Shown here piece by piece: positions 50,401 to 60,884 of a stretch of 64,000 nucleotides of DNA. The notes below the pieces were generated by a model. That model saw nothing but the letters and a program-made list of their open reading frames with translations, had not been told where the DNA came from and ran no database searches. The position numbers and the translations under genes were made by a program. Source of the DNA: Gnetum montanum. Lineage: Eukaryota; Streptophyta; Gnetopsida; Gnetales; Gnetaceae. Each line of letters starts with the position of its first letter. The stretch's first letter is position 1. The stretch spans positions 171,256-235,255 of the forward strand of contig MNCI01026283.1 of NCBI GenBank assembly GCA_015680685.1. Direction: 5' to 3'.

Positions 50401-53400
50401 AATGCTAAAGCGAAACAATTAAGCAAAGACAATCGCTCGTAAATATTATAACTTAAATCTTTTAAAGTTATGAAAATGCATTGTGTTTGAACCATCTTGT
50501 TGAAACTGCTAACTACCTTTTATCTTGGAAAGCTTTCAAAGACAACAAATTATGTAGGTGTTATCGGCACAGCTAGCTGTAAACCAAAAGGGCCTTATAA
50601 ATACTTTGATGGTTCCTTGACATCAATTAGCAAACAGAAAGTTTGTTTCTTCTGGTAAATTTGTGCTTAATTATTTTTGATAAATTTGTAATTTTTTGTT
50701 TCATTTGAAGCCATCCATAGTGGTCCCATATTAGATTCAATGTCAACACAACTTACTTCTGCAATGAATGGAAGTAACTGGTATGACTTCACTAATTCCA
50801 AAACATCATTAGGCAAATCCTCTAGTATTTCACTGGAATTACCATCAGTAGCAAACAGAATGATTGATAAACCAATGTTACCACCTGCGTAAAACAAATG
50901 CTATACATAAATAGATAAATCTGGAACCATGAAAGGTGGTAGCTAGATAAATATTAGCCATTTTTTATACTGTGATAAGTGGAGTCAGACTTGCAAGCAG
51001 AACAATCTTTTGGAAGGAAGTTGTCATTTATTTTTTTAAGATGAAGCACAAATAAAATAAAATAGAATTATAAAAATCGTGGTCTTACCACTCTGTCTAT
51101 CTATCCCTAATAATTAATTCTCATTGACCCCATCCTATTTGTACAGAAATTACCATGCCAAAAATGGTATATATGGATATAAAGAAATCAACTAGTAACA
51201 TGTATTCCATTTAATTTCATTAAAAGAGAATGTTGTTCATGGTGACCAACACACATTTTGTATCCAAGATCAACAAAATAACTATTTGAACTGCATGTTA
51301 AATAACAACAACAGAAAATGATTTTACAATACTATTAAAGTAGTTAATGCTTAATATCAAGCTATAAGCTGTTAAGAAAATTATTTGACAAAATTTAAAT
51401 CCGAAAAACAAAACTTTAAAGAGAGCATACCATCAACAGCATTCCTGCGTATCCGCTTCACATGACCCAGATTCTCCAAAGGTGCTATTGCATTTAGTTG
51501 CCTAGTCATGTGTGGTAAGAAATAAGAAACAGGGTTTCCAGCAAATGCAATCATCATTAAGCAAAACTTAATTAGTATGGGTACTGTAAGCTTAACACAT
51601 CTCAAAGCATCTCCTCAACTAGTGACTTCTGTTACATGCACAAATAAATATGGAAAATGCACTTTCCCTCTGAAAGTTGGTATTCAAAAAACGAAATCTA
51701 CAAGAACAACAGCATACAAATACCTGACCAACACATTGGCAGTTTTTGGCTCTATTTTTGCTGCCGCTACGTTAACTGCCAGAACGAAAAAAACATGTTT
51801 TGAAAGTCAAAGATATTAATAGCATCACTGAATGGTGCAGGCTTGCAAAGCCTGAAAAACAGGATAGATTGAGAAACATGCCAAGTCTTCACTGATCAAA
51901 TGTAGTGCTCCTTTAACAGTCAAAATATAATGTTCTAATAAAAGGTTACAACGGATAGGAAAGATGTCAGGAATCGTGTGCAGGACAAAAGGGGATTTCC
52001 TTTGTCTACTGTAGAGTAACCTTAATTTACACAAACCAAAAAATAACATTGTATTTGATTCATCTTGTTAATAAATATTCTGTTCATTTGTATGGCGAAT
52101 AGCCTATTGCCCAGAATAAGAAACAACTGGCAGAGATTAAAGCAAACAATGAGAGAGAGGCCATGATTAAAGAGGTCCTGAACATGATTACAAGAAGTAT
52201 GCAAAGGTCCAGAAAGGTGTTTAATCCCAGGGAAGAATACCGATGCAAAAATAGGGGCAAACAGAAACCTAAGCATTGCACAAGCTATTGACAATGTAAA
52301 ACATCACAAAAAAGCAAACTGAACTAAAACAATTTAAAGAAACAATAACAACAGTATTAATGTGGTCAAAATGTTATCATTGCACAAGCTATTGACAATG
52401 TAAAACATCACAGAAAAGCACACTGAACTAAAACAATTTAAAGAGACTATAACAACAGCATTAATGTTTAAAAAGGTTGACAATCCTCATAAGGTCTTAT
52501 ATAAGCTTTTCTCAGCTATCTGGCATTGGGTGTATTGGGATGTTGAAATATTTTAGGACCCCCATGGTATGCATAATTTCTCTGACCTGAGGTTTTTTCT
52601 TTTTTAAATATTATTCAATTATTAAAAGAGAACATACGATCCAAACTGAACGTATAATTAGAAAACATTGTATCATTGTCGCAACTTAGGTTCTCAGGCG
52701 GTAGCATATCAACAATTGTCATTATTCCTATTCCAATCACCTGGTTGTGAGGCTTTCCCGGGGCTGTGTTCTATTTTCATTCCCATCTATTAGATAGAGT
52801 GGCTAAACAGTCGAACCATGGAAAAAGGATTAAGAGCATGCTTCTGATTGAATGAGATCCAGGAGGAAGATATAGTATCAAGCTAGTATGTGTTCATAAA
52901 GTACAAACTGGACTTAAAAGACAAAATGTAGAAAATAGTTGAAAGATCTGCAGCATTGTATGATGCATTGGGCAATTAAGAAGCAACTATGAAAATGGAT
53001 TATTGAACTAGGAACAAACCATTAAATTAGGGGGAAAATGAGCTGCCAATTGAAATAGCATAGTCATGCAGTTTTGTGAAATGCATAATATGGATCTAAA
53101 AAATTGCTACAGGAAAAAGAAGTCCCTTATAGAAGGGTTGTAAGTTATTCTGACATGCTCCAGTTGCATAGCTAATAAAGTGGGACATGAAAAGACAACT
53201 CCCAAAGGTGAAACATGTCTTCAAATGGTTATAATAATGAACACACTCTTAACAGATTTGTGTACCAGAAAATATACTGAAATAACAGAAGTTTAATATG
53301 CAAATGTTACTGAATTATTTCTCATAAGATTAAGCACTTTAAAAATTATTAGCCTAAGAAGTACTAGAGGCAACTAGACCACTTGTAACTGGTTTAAGTC

Positions 53401-54315
53401 TAACTGTCAGCCTGACAAGCACTAGGAAGCCATGTAAAGGAAGTTCTCTGAAAATGGATTTGCATGTTCATCATACCATAATGACGCAAACACATCAAAT
53501 CAACAGCCAGCCCAGAAAAAAAGGAAAGGAAAAAAAAAAAGAACTCAATGTGTAATTCTGCGCATTCCAACGGAAACACTGTTATCCTTAATAATAAGTT
53601 AACAAATTTCCATAGCAAGGAGAATCAAATTACTGATTACACCAAGAAATAAATGAAAAAAAACAATAGCGTTTGGGAATTTAATCAATTTACAATCTAG
53701 TTCACGATAAATAACATCATATATAATAATAAGGTAAGGTGTTAACCTTGTAGCATGACTCTCAATTTGGAAACTATAAGCTATGAATTTGATTCTAGTA
53801 GGAAACGTTGAATTATAAAAGTTCTACTTAAATTGGATAAAAATTTTGTATCAGTTATATGTCAAGGTATGCATAGCCATATAATTCCGTTTCAACAACC
53901 CAAAATAATAATAATAATCTTATACAAGTGAATATGTCACTGCAGGACCATTTTGGTTCCTCCTTCCATATACATGTGTACACATGGGTGTCTAACAGAC
54001 ACACACAAAAGCTCATTTCTCATGATGCATCCACGGAAGATTCAAAACCAATTACAAATAGAGAACCATCTGTGTCATATTGTTCATGAAAAAAAAAGAG
54101 GTCTATAAACAACTTAACAGAAACACACGGGTAAAAAGACGCGATAATATTTTAAAAATAAAAACAAAGAACTCAATCAAAACCGCAGAAAAACCATTTT
54201 GAAACTGAAACACAGTACCTGTCACTTTATAACGATCAGGGTCAGGAAGTTGCCCGGGAATATACTTGATTTCCCACCCATCAAAACCTGGGTCCGATTG
54301 AATCGCTTCTCCCAT
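44432..54315 (-). CDS. TAD3: tRNA-specific adenosine deaminase subunit TAD3, 9 exons
   Basis: The 430-aa product is the structural partner of TAD2; the heterodimer converts A34 to inosine in tRNA anticodons (known of the family). Exons 5' to 3': 54315-54219, 51775-51724, 51501-51431, 50884-50757, 50164-50082, 48105-48000, 46546-46097, 44895-44759, 44600-44432; GT-AG throughout and frame kept. The start is the ATG at 54315; the frame extends five codons further only via a TTG. N-terminal domain: WEIKYIPG (14-21), APLENLGHVKRIRR (56-69), HP..W contact region. Deaminase domain: H281-A282-V283 replaces the catalytic HAE, so the active-site Glu is Val as in TAD3/ADAT3 proteins. Zinc ligands are C373 and C376 (REPCIMC). 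A Ser-rich linker of about 60 residues (215-275) precedes the HAV. Intron 1 (2.4 kb) and intron 5 (2.0 kb) carry repeats. It looks intact. Confidence 0.9.
44645..44702. repeat. 29-bp tandem duplication in TAD3 intron 8
   Basis: 'cattctaccaagtagatccc' plus 9 further bases occurs at 44645-44673 and again at 44674-44702 without change. It lies inside the 158-bp last intron of TAD3, about 45 bases from the acceptor. Being identical, it is recent. Confidence 0.85.
48600..48800 (+). pseudogene. Probable copia gag zinc-knuckle remnant in TAD3 intron 5
   Basis: The plus-strand frame at 48609-48797 reads VPCNNPGHRLADSRMKKK, then NFYGKCSHLKKTVPS. Both resemble the CCHC knuckle 'CynCGk.GHfak.Cr.kkk' of copia-type gag with some cysteines lost. 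It is antisense to TAD3. No other gag or pol part was found in the intron, so this is a short fragment. Confidence 0.4.
52274..52466. repeat. 104-bp period direct repeat in TAD3 intron 1
   Basis: 'cattgcacaagctattgaca' starts at 52274 and again at 52378, each followed by about 68 bases that match with only a few changes ('aaagaaacaataacaacagtattaatg' against 'aaagagactataacaacagcattaatg'). It is a local duplication with no coding role visible. Confidence 0.75.
53738..53902 (+). mobile_element. tRNA-derived SINE, copy 4 (TAD3 intron 1)
   Basis: It starts GGTGTTAACCTTGTAGCATG, has a tRNA-like body with 'gaatttgattctag' as box B, and ends 'aaggtatgcatagcc...gtttcaacaaccc'. Head and tail parallel copies 2 and 3 near 42742-43000. 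It is antisense to TAD3 and clearly older than the others. Confidence 0.5.
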
Positions 54316-54705
54316 GATTTTCAGCAAATGTGTTACAGTGCCCCTGCGTTTTCTTTATTCTGCTTTACAAACTGGATGATAAAAAATTCATAATCCGTGT
54401 TGGGCCGCAAGCAGGAGCTATCTTTCTTGCGCAGCACACGAATTTAAAAATTGAAATTCCAAAATACACCAAAGAACACTAAATTTGATCGGAGATTTTT
54501 TTTTTTTTTTAATTTTTCTTTCTTTCCCCTAATCTCCAATGCTGAAATGAAAAACAAAAACAATATTTCCCTCGCTGATAGGCTCTGGGTTTGGCTGACG
54601 ATTAAATTACTTTGGATTGAATGCAAATTATGCTAGATGCTACGAACTTTGGCTAGATGATAATATGGCTAGCTCCTACCACTGATATCCAGCACCAGTT
54701 CCTCT
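54316..54705. promoter_or_regulatory. Upstream region of TAD3
   Basis: This is the 5' flank of the TAD3 start codon. It contains a long T run (54497-54510) and no repeat signature. It is presumably 5' UTR and promoter; no element can be fixed by eye. Confidence 0.35.
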
Positions 54706-54712
54706 AATCAGT

Positions 54713-55300
54713 AGTGTTTTGGTAGATGGTTCTTCAGCTAAAAACAAAAACAAGCAAGAATAGCGAACAAGATTTACCAATCAATAGTGTTTTGGGAGAT
54801 AGTTCTTGCAGCTAAAAACAAAAACAAGCAAGAATAGCCTAAAAGATTTACCAATCAATAGTGTTTTGGTATATGGTTCTTGCATCTAGGGGGTGTCGGA
54901 CCCCACAAAGAGAATTTTATTAATTAAATGAGAATAAGTACATGATCAACATTTGAACATATTGATGGATAAATAGGGAGAAGAACAAAGACAAATGCGA
55001 GTGTTGAAAGAAAACATCTTAAAACAAAATCATTCTCAGGGTGTGGGAGTACATGCCAGAGAAGGGAGTACATGCCCAAGAGCTATCAAATGCTGGGAAT
55101 CCTTAGGAACTGCGAGTTTATCTGCGAGTTTATAAGACCAGCTCAAAATTATGATGATAACACACTCCGATGTAGCAGATCAAGATTGGAAAGAGTGCGC
55201 GAGTTGGTGTATCTGCTCCAACGCTGCAAACAAAAAAATGGTTCTTGCATCTAGGAACCTAAACAATCAAGAATAGCCTTAAAAGATTTGCCAAAGTCTA
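54713..55300 (+). repeat. 74-bp tandem repeat, third unit split by an insertion
   Basis: Units starting 'tagtgttttgg(t/g)agat.gttctt' occur at about 54713, 54786 and 54860, each with 'aaacaagcaagaatagc...agatttaccaatcaa'. The third unit is broken at 54890 by a 347-bp insertion and resumes at 55256 with 'aacctaaacaatcaagaatagcc'. Confidence 0.8.
54891..55237 (+). mobile_element. 347-bp retroposed insertion with 18-bp target duplication
   Basis: It is flanked by two identical copies of 'atggttcttgcatctagg' (54873-54890 and 55238-55255). It ends in 'aaacaaaaaa' just before the right copy, the pattern left by LINE-driven target-primed integration. It begins 'gggtgtcggaccccacaaag'. Inside are two short direct repeats, 'gggagtacatgcc' twice (55046, 55065) and 'ctgcgagttta' twice (55110, 55121). 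I see no box A/B, no LINE protein and no other recognisable gene. It may be a retrocopy of a transcript, a SINE of unknown origin or a truncated LINE 3' end. Confidence 0.7.
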
Positions 55301-56978
55301 TGATTAGAGGTGCTGAAGCTAGATTTGAGCTGTTAAGCAAATTGAGATGGTTCCTTCAAAGAATTGGCTCTTTGTTTTCTTGTTCACGCATCCTACTATT
55401 GCTTTAAATACACTTTTAAACTTAAATAATTTTCATGTTTTATAATTGTTTTTTAGTTATACAATTATTAAATAGGAAAATTCTTTATTTATAAAGACTA
55501 ATATACCTATAACGCGGTGGACCAACTAATAAATAAATATAAGTATCATACACTACTATCTAATAATAAACATTAAAGAGATTCCTATTACTTGTCTAAC
55601 CACACTAAATTAACTAATGAGTAACTTAGGACATAATAAATTAATTCATGACATAGTTAGTAATTATGTTTTATTCAAGTAAATAGATAGAAAATGTTCT
55701 AACCATCTCTAAGTAACATGTTGATTTGATAGTATCAAGAATACATAGATACTAATTATTGACTAATACCTTGATCAATAAGTTATTAAGAATAAGCAAA
55801 ATATTTTGAGTATATCACATACTTGACATTGAGAAGAAAACACTAAAAACAACATGAAAAGGAAAAACTTCTAATTTTAGAGATGTCCACTTATGTGTAC
55901 AATTTTAAAGACTATCATTTGGAGGGATGGTAAGATGCTCATTTCTTAAGTCGAAGACCCCTTGAAGAAGTTAGGCTTTTACTCTTCTACCAACCCTCCA
56001 AAGACCTTGCTTGGAGAGATGAGCATTGAGGCTTTGGGTAATGATCCTACTTATGTGTACAAAGTTGCAATTGATACTTTGAAAAATCCATAGAGGAAAC
56101 TTAATTGTTAGCAAGAATAAAGGTCCATTCCTAACAATATTTACCTCACTTAAAAAAACACGAACATATTTACATCACTTTTAAGATATGTGCCTAAACT
56201 TAAATTAGCCAAAGAATTTTAAGTAGCAATAGAAAGTTGTAGCAAAATACTAATACTTGTAAAAAAAACTATTTTTACTAAAAACTAATGGCACATATTC
56301 TACATCGTCACTTAATGTTGACCTTATGTCAAGAATCTTTAACATTGGCTATAACCTACTAGTCAACATTAGTTTTAATCTTTTAGTCAACAACATTCTT
56401 ACCAAGTGAGGAAAACTTTGCCTTATCACGTATCTATCTAAATTGATCAATACTTCCTATGGAATAAGGAAAAATATTCCTAGAAGTTGTTATCTTATTT
56501 GGGTTCTTATTGATGCTTGATCGTTATTATCATTGACATTAACTTGATTTTTTTATATTTGCAACTTTAGATTATTTTTTCCTATCATCAACTTTAATGT
56601 ATTATTTTCTTAGTCTCCTTTTTCTTTAGCAAAAAAGGATAAATGTTAAATAAATGTCATTCACAATAACAAATGTTACAAGGAATATTATGATATGTAA
56701 TTAATTAAATGTAATTGCTTGAGTTTGTGATTCAACATTTATTCAAGTGGTATGAGTAAGGCCATTGAGCAATATTCACTAATTGATTCTTGCCTTGTTT
56801 GAGTCACAGTCTACACTGAATGGTCTAGCTCCCAAAATAAGCTTACCTTACCATCATAGGCCTACCCTACAGTATTTTGAAAAGCCTAACATTGCATACC
56901 AACTTAGAAAAGAGCCCCTTTACTTACCTAGCCTAACCAACATTTTGTAAGCCTAAAACAAAGATTTTAAATGATACC
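55300..56978. other. AT-rich spacer
   Basis: It is mostly AT-rich sequence without motifs. At about 55920-56050 is a copy of the short repeat with 'gatgagcattgaggctttgggtaatgatcc', also present near 22760 and 34255. Near 56745-56820 'aagtggtatgagtaaggcc' looks faintly tRNA-like, but not enough to call a SINE. No coding region is seen. Confidence 0.45.
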
Positions 56979-57833
56979 TGATGAGCAGCAAGGTACCCCT
57001 ACACCCAACCATACAAATCACTAAGGTGTTACATGCAATCTAGTTGAACTCCATGGACCTATAGTTATCTAATGCACTAGCTCTTCTAGGAAGTGAAATG
57101 GGTGTTGAGAACGTTTGTTGCCTTCCCAACTATACTTGTGAAATTCAAGGGTATGGTTTAAGTGTAATTGAGGTATATGATTTTTATCATTTTGTGTTTT
57201 ATATATGTAATCGCCTACAACAAGAGTAAAAGGTAAAGTAATTGAAGATCTAACTAATCTATTGCCTAGCTAGCCTAACATAAGTAACCACCTCACTTTC
57301 CTGAACACATATAGCACTACTGGGCTACCAAACGTTAAATGTTGTTGGGTTACCAAGTACTATATGAATGCTCGAAGTAGTTGTGTTCGTGTTCATTAAT
57401 TGCTGGAAATAAACTGCTAATTCAAATTCATTAAAAGAAAGAGCAAGAAAGTAAAATACAATAAAGAAAATATTAAGCTATTCTCAGTGTTGCAAGGATT
57501 GTCAAAAGAGTTAATTTTATTCTCGTATACTATTGCGCTCAAGTACATCAGTGCTCAAACAAAAAATTGTACACACTTAGACTCCTTCCGCGGGCACTCA
57601 AAAAATATTCTAACTCTAAGGAAAAGAAACAGCAAGAGCTTTGCTACTTTGCTTAAAAACTAAATTGAAAACTAACTCAAAACAGGAGCCCTGGAGCAAT
57701 ATTTATAGACCCAGGGTAGATGCTCTGACGTTGCTTACACGACATCACATCTAGACCCCAACGTCACATACACGATGTTGCAACTTCAACATTGTGTACC
57801 CAACGTCAAGGCCAACATACATACAGTTCATCA
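56979..57833 (-). mobile_element. 3' LTR of minus-strand family-A element (855 bp)
   Basis: Read on the minus strand it starts TGATGAACTGTATG (57833), right after the polypurine tract 'gttgcgagggta' (57834-57845 reversed), and ends ...CTTGCTGCTCATCA (56979). Length and internal blocks match the plus-strand LTR at 11643-12498. A TATA-like 'tataaatattgc' reversed lies near 57698-57709. The U3 holds several 'acgtt/gacgtc'-type words. Confidence 0.75.
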
Positions 57834-57845
57834 TACCCTCGCAAC

Positions 57846-60039
57846 TAACTGAAAACTCATCCTTGAGCGTAGAAGAGGAGGAACAAGTTCTTTACAACAT
57901 AACATATTGGGTAGGTATGGGATTATTGACTCTCATACAAACTAACTCAAATGAAACAAACATACAGACTTTGAGTGCCCAAGTGTACAGAGTTACAATT
58001 TTTACAAAATGGGGTGTTCATGATAAGAGAAGTGAACACCTTGGATATCATTAACATCCAACACCTCTTGGTAGCAGGAAAATGAGATAGAGAGATTGAA
58101 CGATCCTCCTTGTGTGGTGCAGCTACATCATCCTTGGTGAAGATAGTCCCACTTCCAGTCCATGCTTCCCATTGCAATCATAACAGAATCATGGATTAGT
58201 ATGCAATGTGTAACACAAAGTGATGAAATGTCTTGTCTCGTTGGTGGTAACACTTGGCTAAGTTATGATTGTGGTAGATTAGTTTCTTCAGTTAGCAAGA
58301 AGGTTGACCAATAGGGTAAAATAGACAAGCAGTCCATTAAATGAAAACACATTTAACACAAGGAAATATTTGAAGAGGATATAAGAATTCACAACAATGA
58401 AAAGAAGATTTCACTAAAAACTGTTGTGAAGATGTGTACAACTAGATGTCATTGATGGGGTAAACAAAAGAGAATTTCATTGTAAGAGTGTCTAAGAATA
58501 AAAAAACTTAACTAACCCAACCAAAAGATATGCAAGTGGGTCCTCCCCAAAGCAGGCATAGGCCTTTTATGCCCTTGCACAACTTTAAACCAAAGAGTTC
58601 GTGAGCTCTGTGGATGATTAATGGTTATGGAAGGTTAAGTACAAAAACCCAAAAGAAACTAACTAAAAATTTTGACACATCAAAGTAGGACATCGAACTA
58701 GAACATGAAATTGGTAGTGAGATGAGACATAGAAAGCATAAATGGATGAGAGAGAGAGCGGAATGGAGTTCCTAATTATGATCACATGAAGTCCCTTGTG
58801 GAATTTGTGGTTAAATAACTTAATAGGATCCATCCTTAGTCTAGACCAAAACCAACCACATTCAATGACTTCACATCATCATTTTAAGACCATTCCATCC
58901 CCTAAAACACAAGAGTGCTCCCACATAACAACCACCATTCCTTTTTAGAGAAGAAGTAGGAAGTGAGAAAGGGCCTTAGTTAGAGGGGACTAGTCCCATA
59001 ACTAGTGCTTATAGCCAGCTTATTCTGTCTAAGGGGTGTGATTTGAATTTCCATTGTTTTTTTTTTTTTTTTGAAATGGGAACCAAACCATGTGAAGACA
59101 CATGCATTTATTTTGTCTAAGGGGTGTGCTTTGAATCCTCATCTTTTCTCTCTCTTTTTTCTCTTCTTTTTCTTTTTTTTATTTGATGAGAACCAAAACA
59201 TGTGAGGACATATGCATTTATTTTGTCCAAGGGGTGTGCTTTGAATTCTCATCATTTATTTTTTATGAAAACCACTCCATGCAAGGACTTATTCAACTTT
59301 CCATGACACGAAATGGTAAGAAATTCATGAAAACACACGTGCACCTAGGCAAACAAAAAAGCACAAAGAATACTGAATCCCCTTGAAGTCATAGCCTGTT
59401 CAAACCTTTGAATCCTTCCCAATTCCATAAACTACCAGAGTCACAAATTTATTAGAGTTTTATTAATGAAAAAGGGACTACATGTTTCCAAAACAAGGAA
59501 AACCATAGAGTGTGCGGATGTGTGGATTTGCATGAAAAAGAAACCATGTTCTAATTATCTATAATGAAATTTAAAGCTAGAAACTAGACACCAATAATCA
59601 AATGACAAAAAATAGTACATATCACCTCAAGTAATGCATTACTAATGTACCTAGCACTTATTAACAAAAAGTTAGAAAATCACACCAAATAAAAGAAAAT
59701 ATAAAATAAACTGGAAAATGTTTGAGAAATATCAAATGTACTAACGATGGTTTAAAACAAAAATTAGAAAAGATTAATAACATAAAAACAAAAAGATGTA
59801 AAATAAAGAATGTGTAAAACAAAAAGGTTTGAAAAACTAAGGAGCTACTTGTATGATTAACATGAGCGGCCATCTCCCCCACAACTAAGTTGAAAGGAGG
59901 AGATCCAAAATAAGGAAAGTGGTTGTCCATCAGATGAGGTGCTTGTTGTGTTAGCTAGCATATGCTCATGGAAAGTTTTAATTTGTTGGATGTTGACCAA
60001 TTGTTTCTTATTTAGGCTCCTAGGTTTATAGATCATCAT
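57846..60039 (-). mobile_element. 3' internal noncoding region of minus-strand family-A element
   Basis: It is the reverse-complement counterpart of 9690-11642. It carries three tandem-like units with 'aaggggtgtg(a/c)tttgaat' (59031, 59119, 59229) in place of two units in the other copy. A second G-rich tract ('cttagttgtgggggagatgg' on the minus strand, near 59868-59887) marks its upstream end, next to the end of pol. Short open frames inside have no recognisable content. Confidence 0.6.
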
Positions 60040-60451
60040 AGCCCCTGAAGGAAAAGTTTCATAAATGATATAAGGTCCTTTTCACAACATTTGAAACTTA
60101 GTTCATTGAGGTATGTGTGTGGGCTTCCAATAAAGAACCTTATCTCCTGATTGAAATTGATTTTTCTAATTTTCAGGTCATGATGCTTTTTGTTATAGGC
60201 CTTGTGCAACTCATTAGATGATAGGGCCACTAATCGATTTTCAGCTAGCAGGTTGAGATTCATTAGTTGTTCTTTTTGGACTAAACTCAAGTCAAGGTCA
60301 AGGTCACAAGCTATTAAAAGTGTACAAAGTTCAGATTGAATAGGAAGTGTTAGTAGTTTACCATACACAAGTTCATAGGGAGAGTAGCCTATAGGAAGTT
60401 TCCAAGTTGAGTGGTAGGCCCAAATAACATCATTTAGCTTTGTGCTCCAGT
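60040..60451 (-). pseudogene. Ty3/gypsy integrase C-terminal remnant
   Basis: The minus strand from 60451 reads STKLNDVIWAYHSTWKLPIG, then YSPYELVYGKLLTLPIQSEL, the standard plant gypsy integrase block 'W..kL.dalWAYRTt.KtpiG.sPy.LvyGK...lP.e'. It continues with ENRLVALSSNELHKAYNKKH and a C-terminal region to about 60040, with a 110-codon open frame at 60036-60368. The upstream part of pol is cut off by the plus-strand LTR starting at 60452. It is the only pol-derived piece of family A in the window. Confidence 0.75.
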
Positions 60452-60880
60452 TGATGAGCCACGATATCGCGTCCTACCTCATCTTCTATAAATAAGAGGC
60501 GGCGCCCTTGGTTCCAGGGGAGTTAAACTTAGACCCTTAGCTAGATTCTTGCATTTTTGTTATTTCAGAATTAGAATTATTTCTGTGTGCCCGCAGTAGG
60601 AGTAATAGAGTAAACGGATCTTTATTCGAGCAATTTGTACCTAAGCACAATTTTGTGTACGACAATAAAGACGAACTTTATGATAAAACTTGCAGCATAC
60701 AGATTAAGCTAATTAGTAATTAATTATTGTTTAACACTTTTCTAGTTAATTAATATCTCTCTCAACCTTCAACCCCCTTAGTTAAATACACTCAGTACGA
60801 CCGCTTCGAGCATGTGTGTGGTGCTTGGTAACCCAGTGACGATTAGCATTTGGTAATCCCAGTAGCGTTGCACTGGTTTA
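60452..60880 (+). mobile_element. Truncated plus-strand family-A LTR
   Basis: It starts TGATGAGCCACGATATCGCG with a TATA-like 'tctataaataagagg' at about 60487, like the LTR at 62945. It follows the shared blocks 'gcccgcagtaggagtaa', 'cttggtaacccagtgacg' and 'atttggtaatcccagtag'. At about 60880 it runs directly into gag, so the last part of the LTR, the primer binding site and the gag N-terminus are missing. Confidence 0.7.
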
Positions 60881-60884
60881 GGAT

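Noticed and set aside
54313-54327. Start of TAD3 five codons upstream
   Set aside because: That extension begins with TTG; the ATG at 54315 fits a plant start and normal length.
56745-56820. Faint tRNA-like sequence
   Set aside because: Box B is not convincing and no SINE tail follows.
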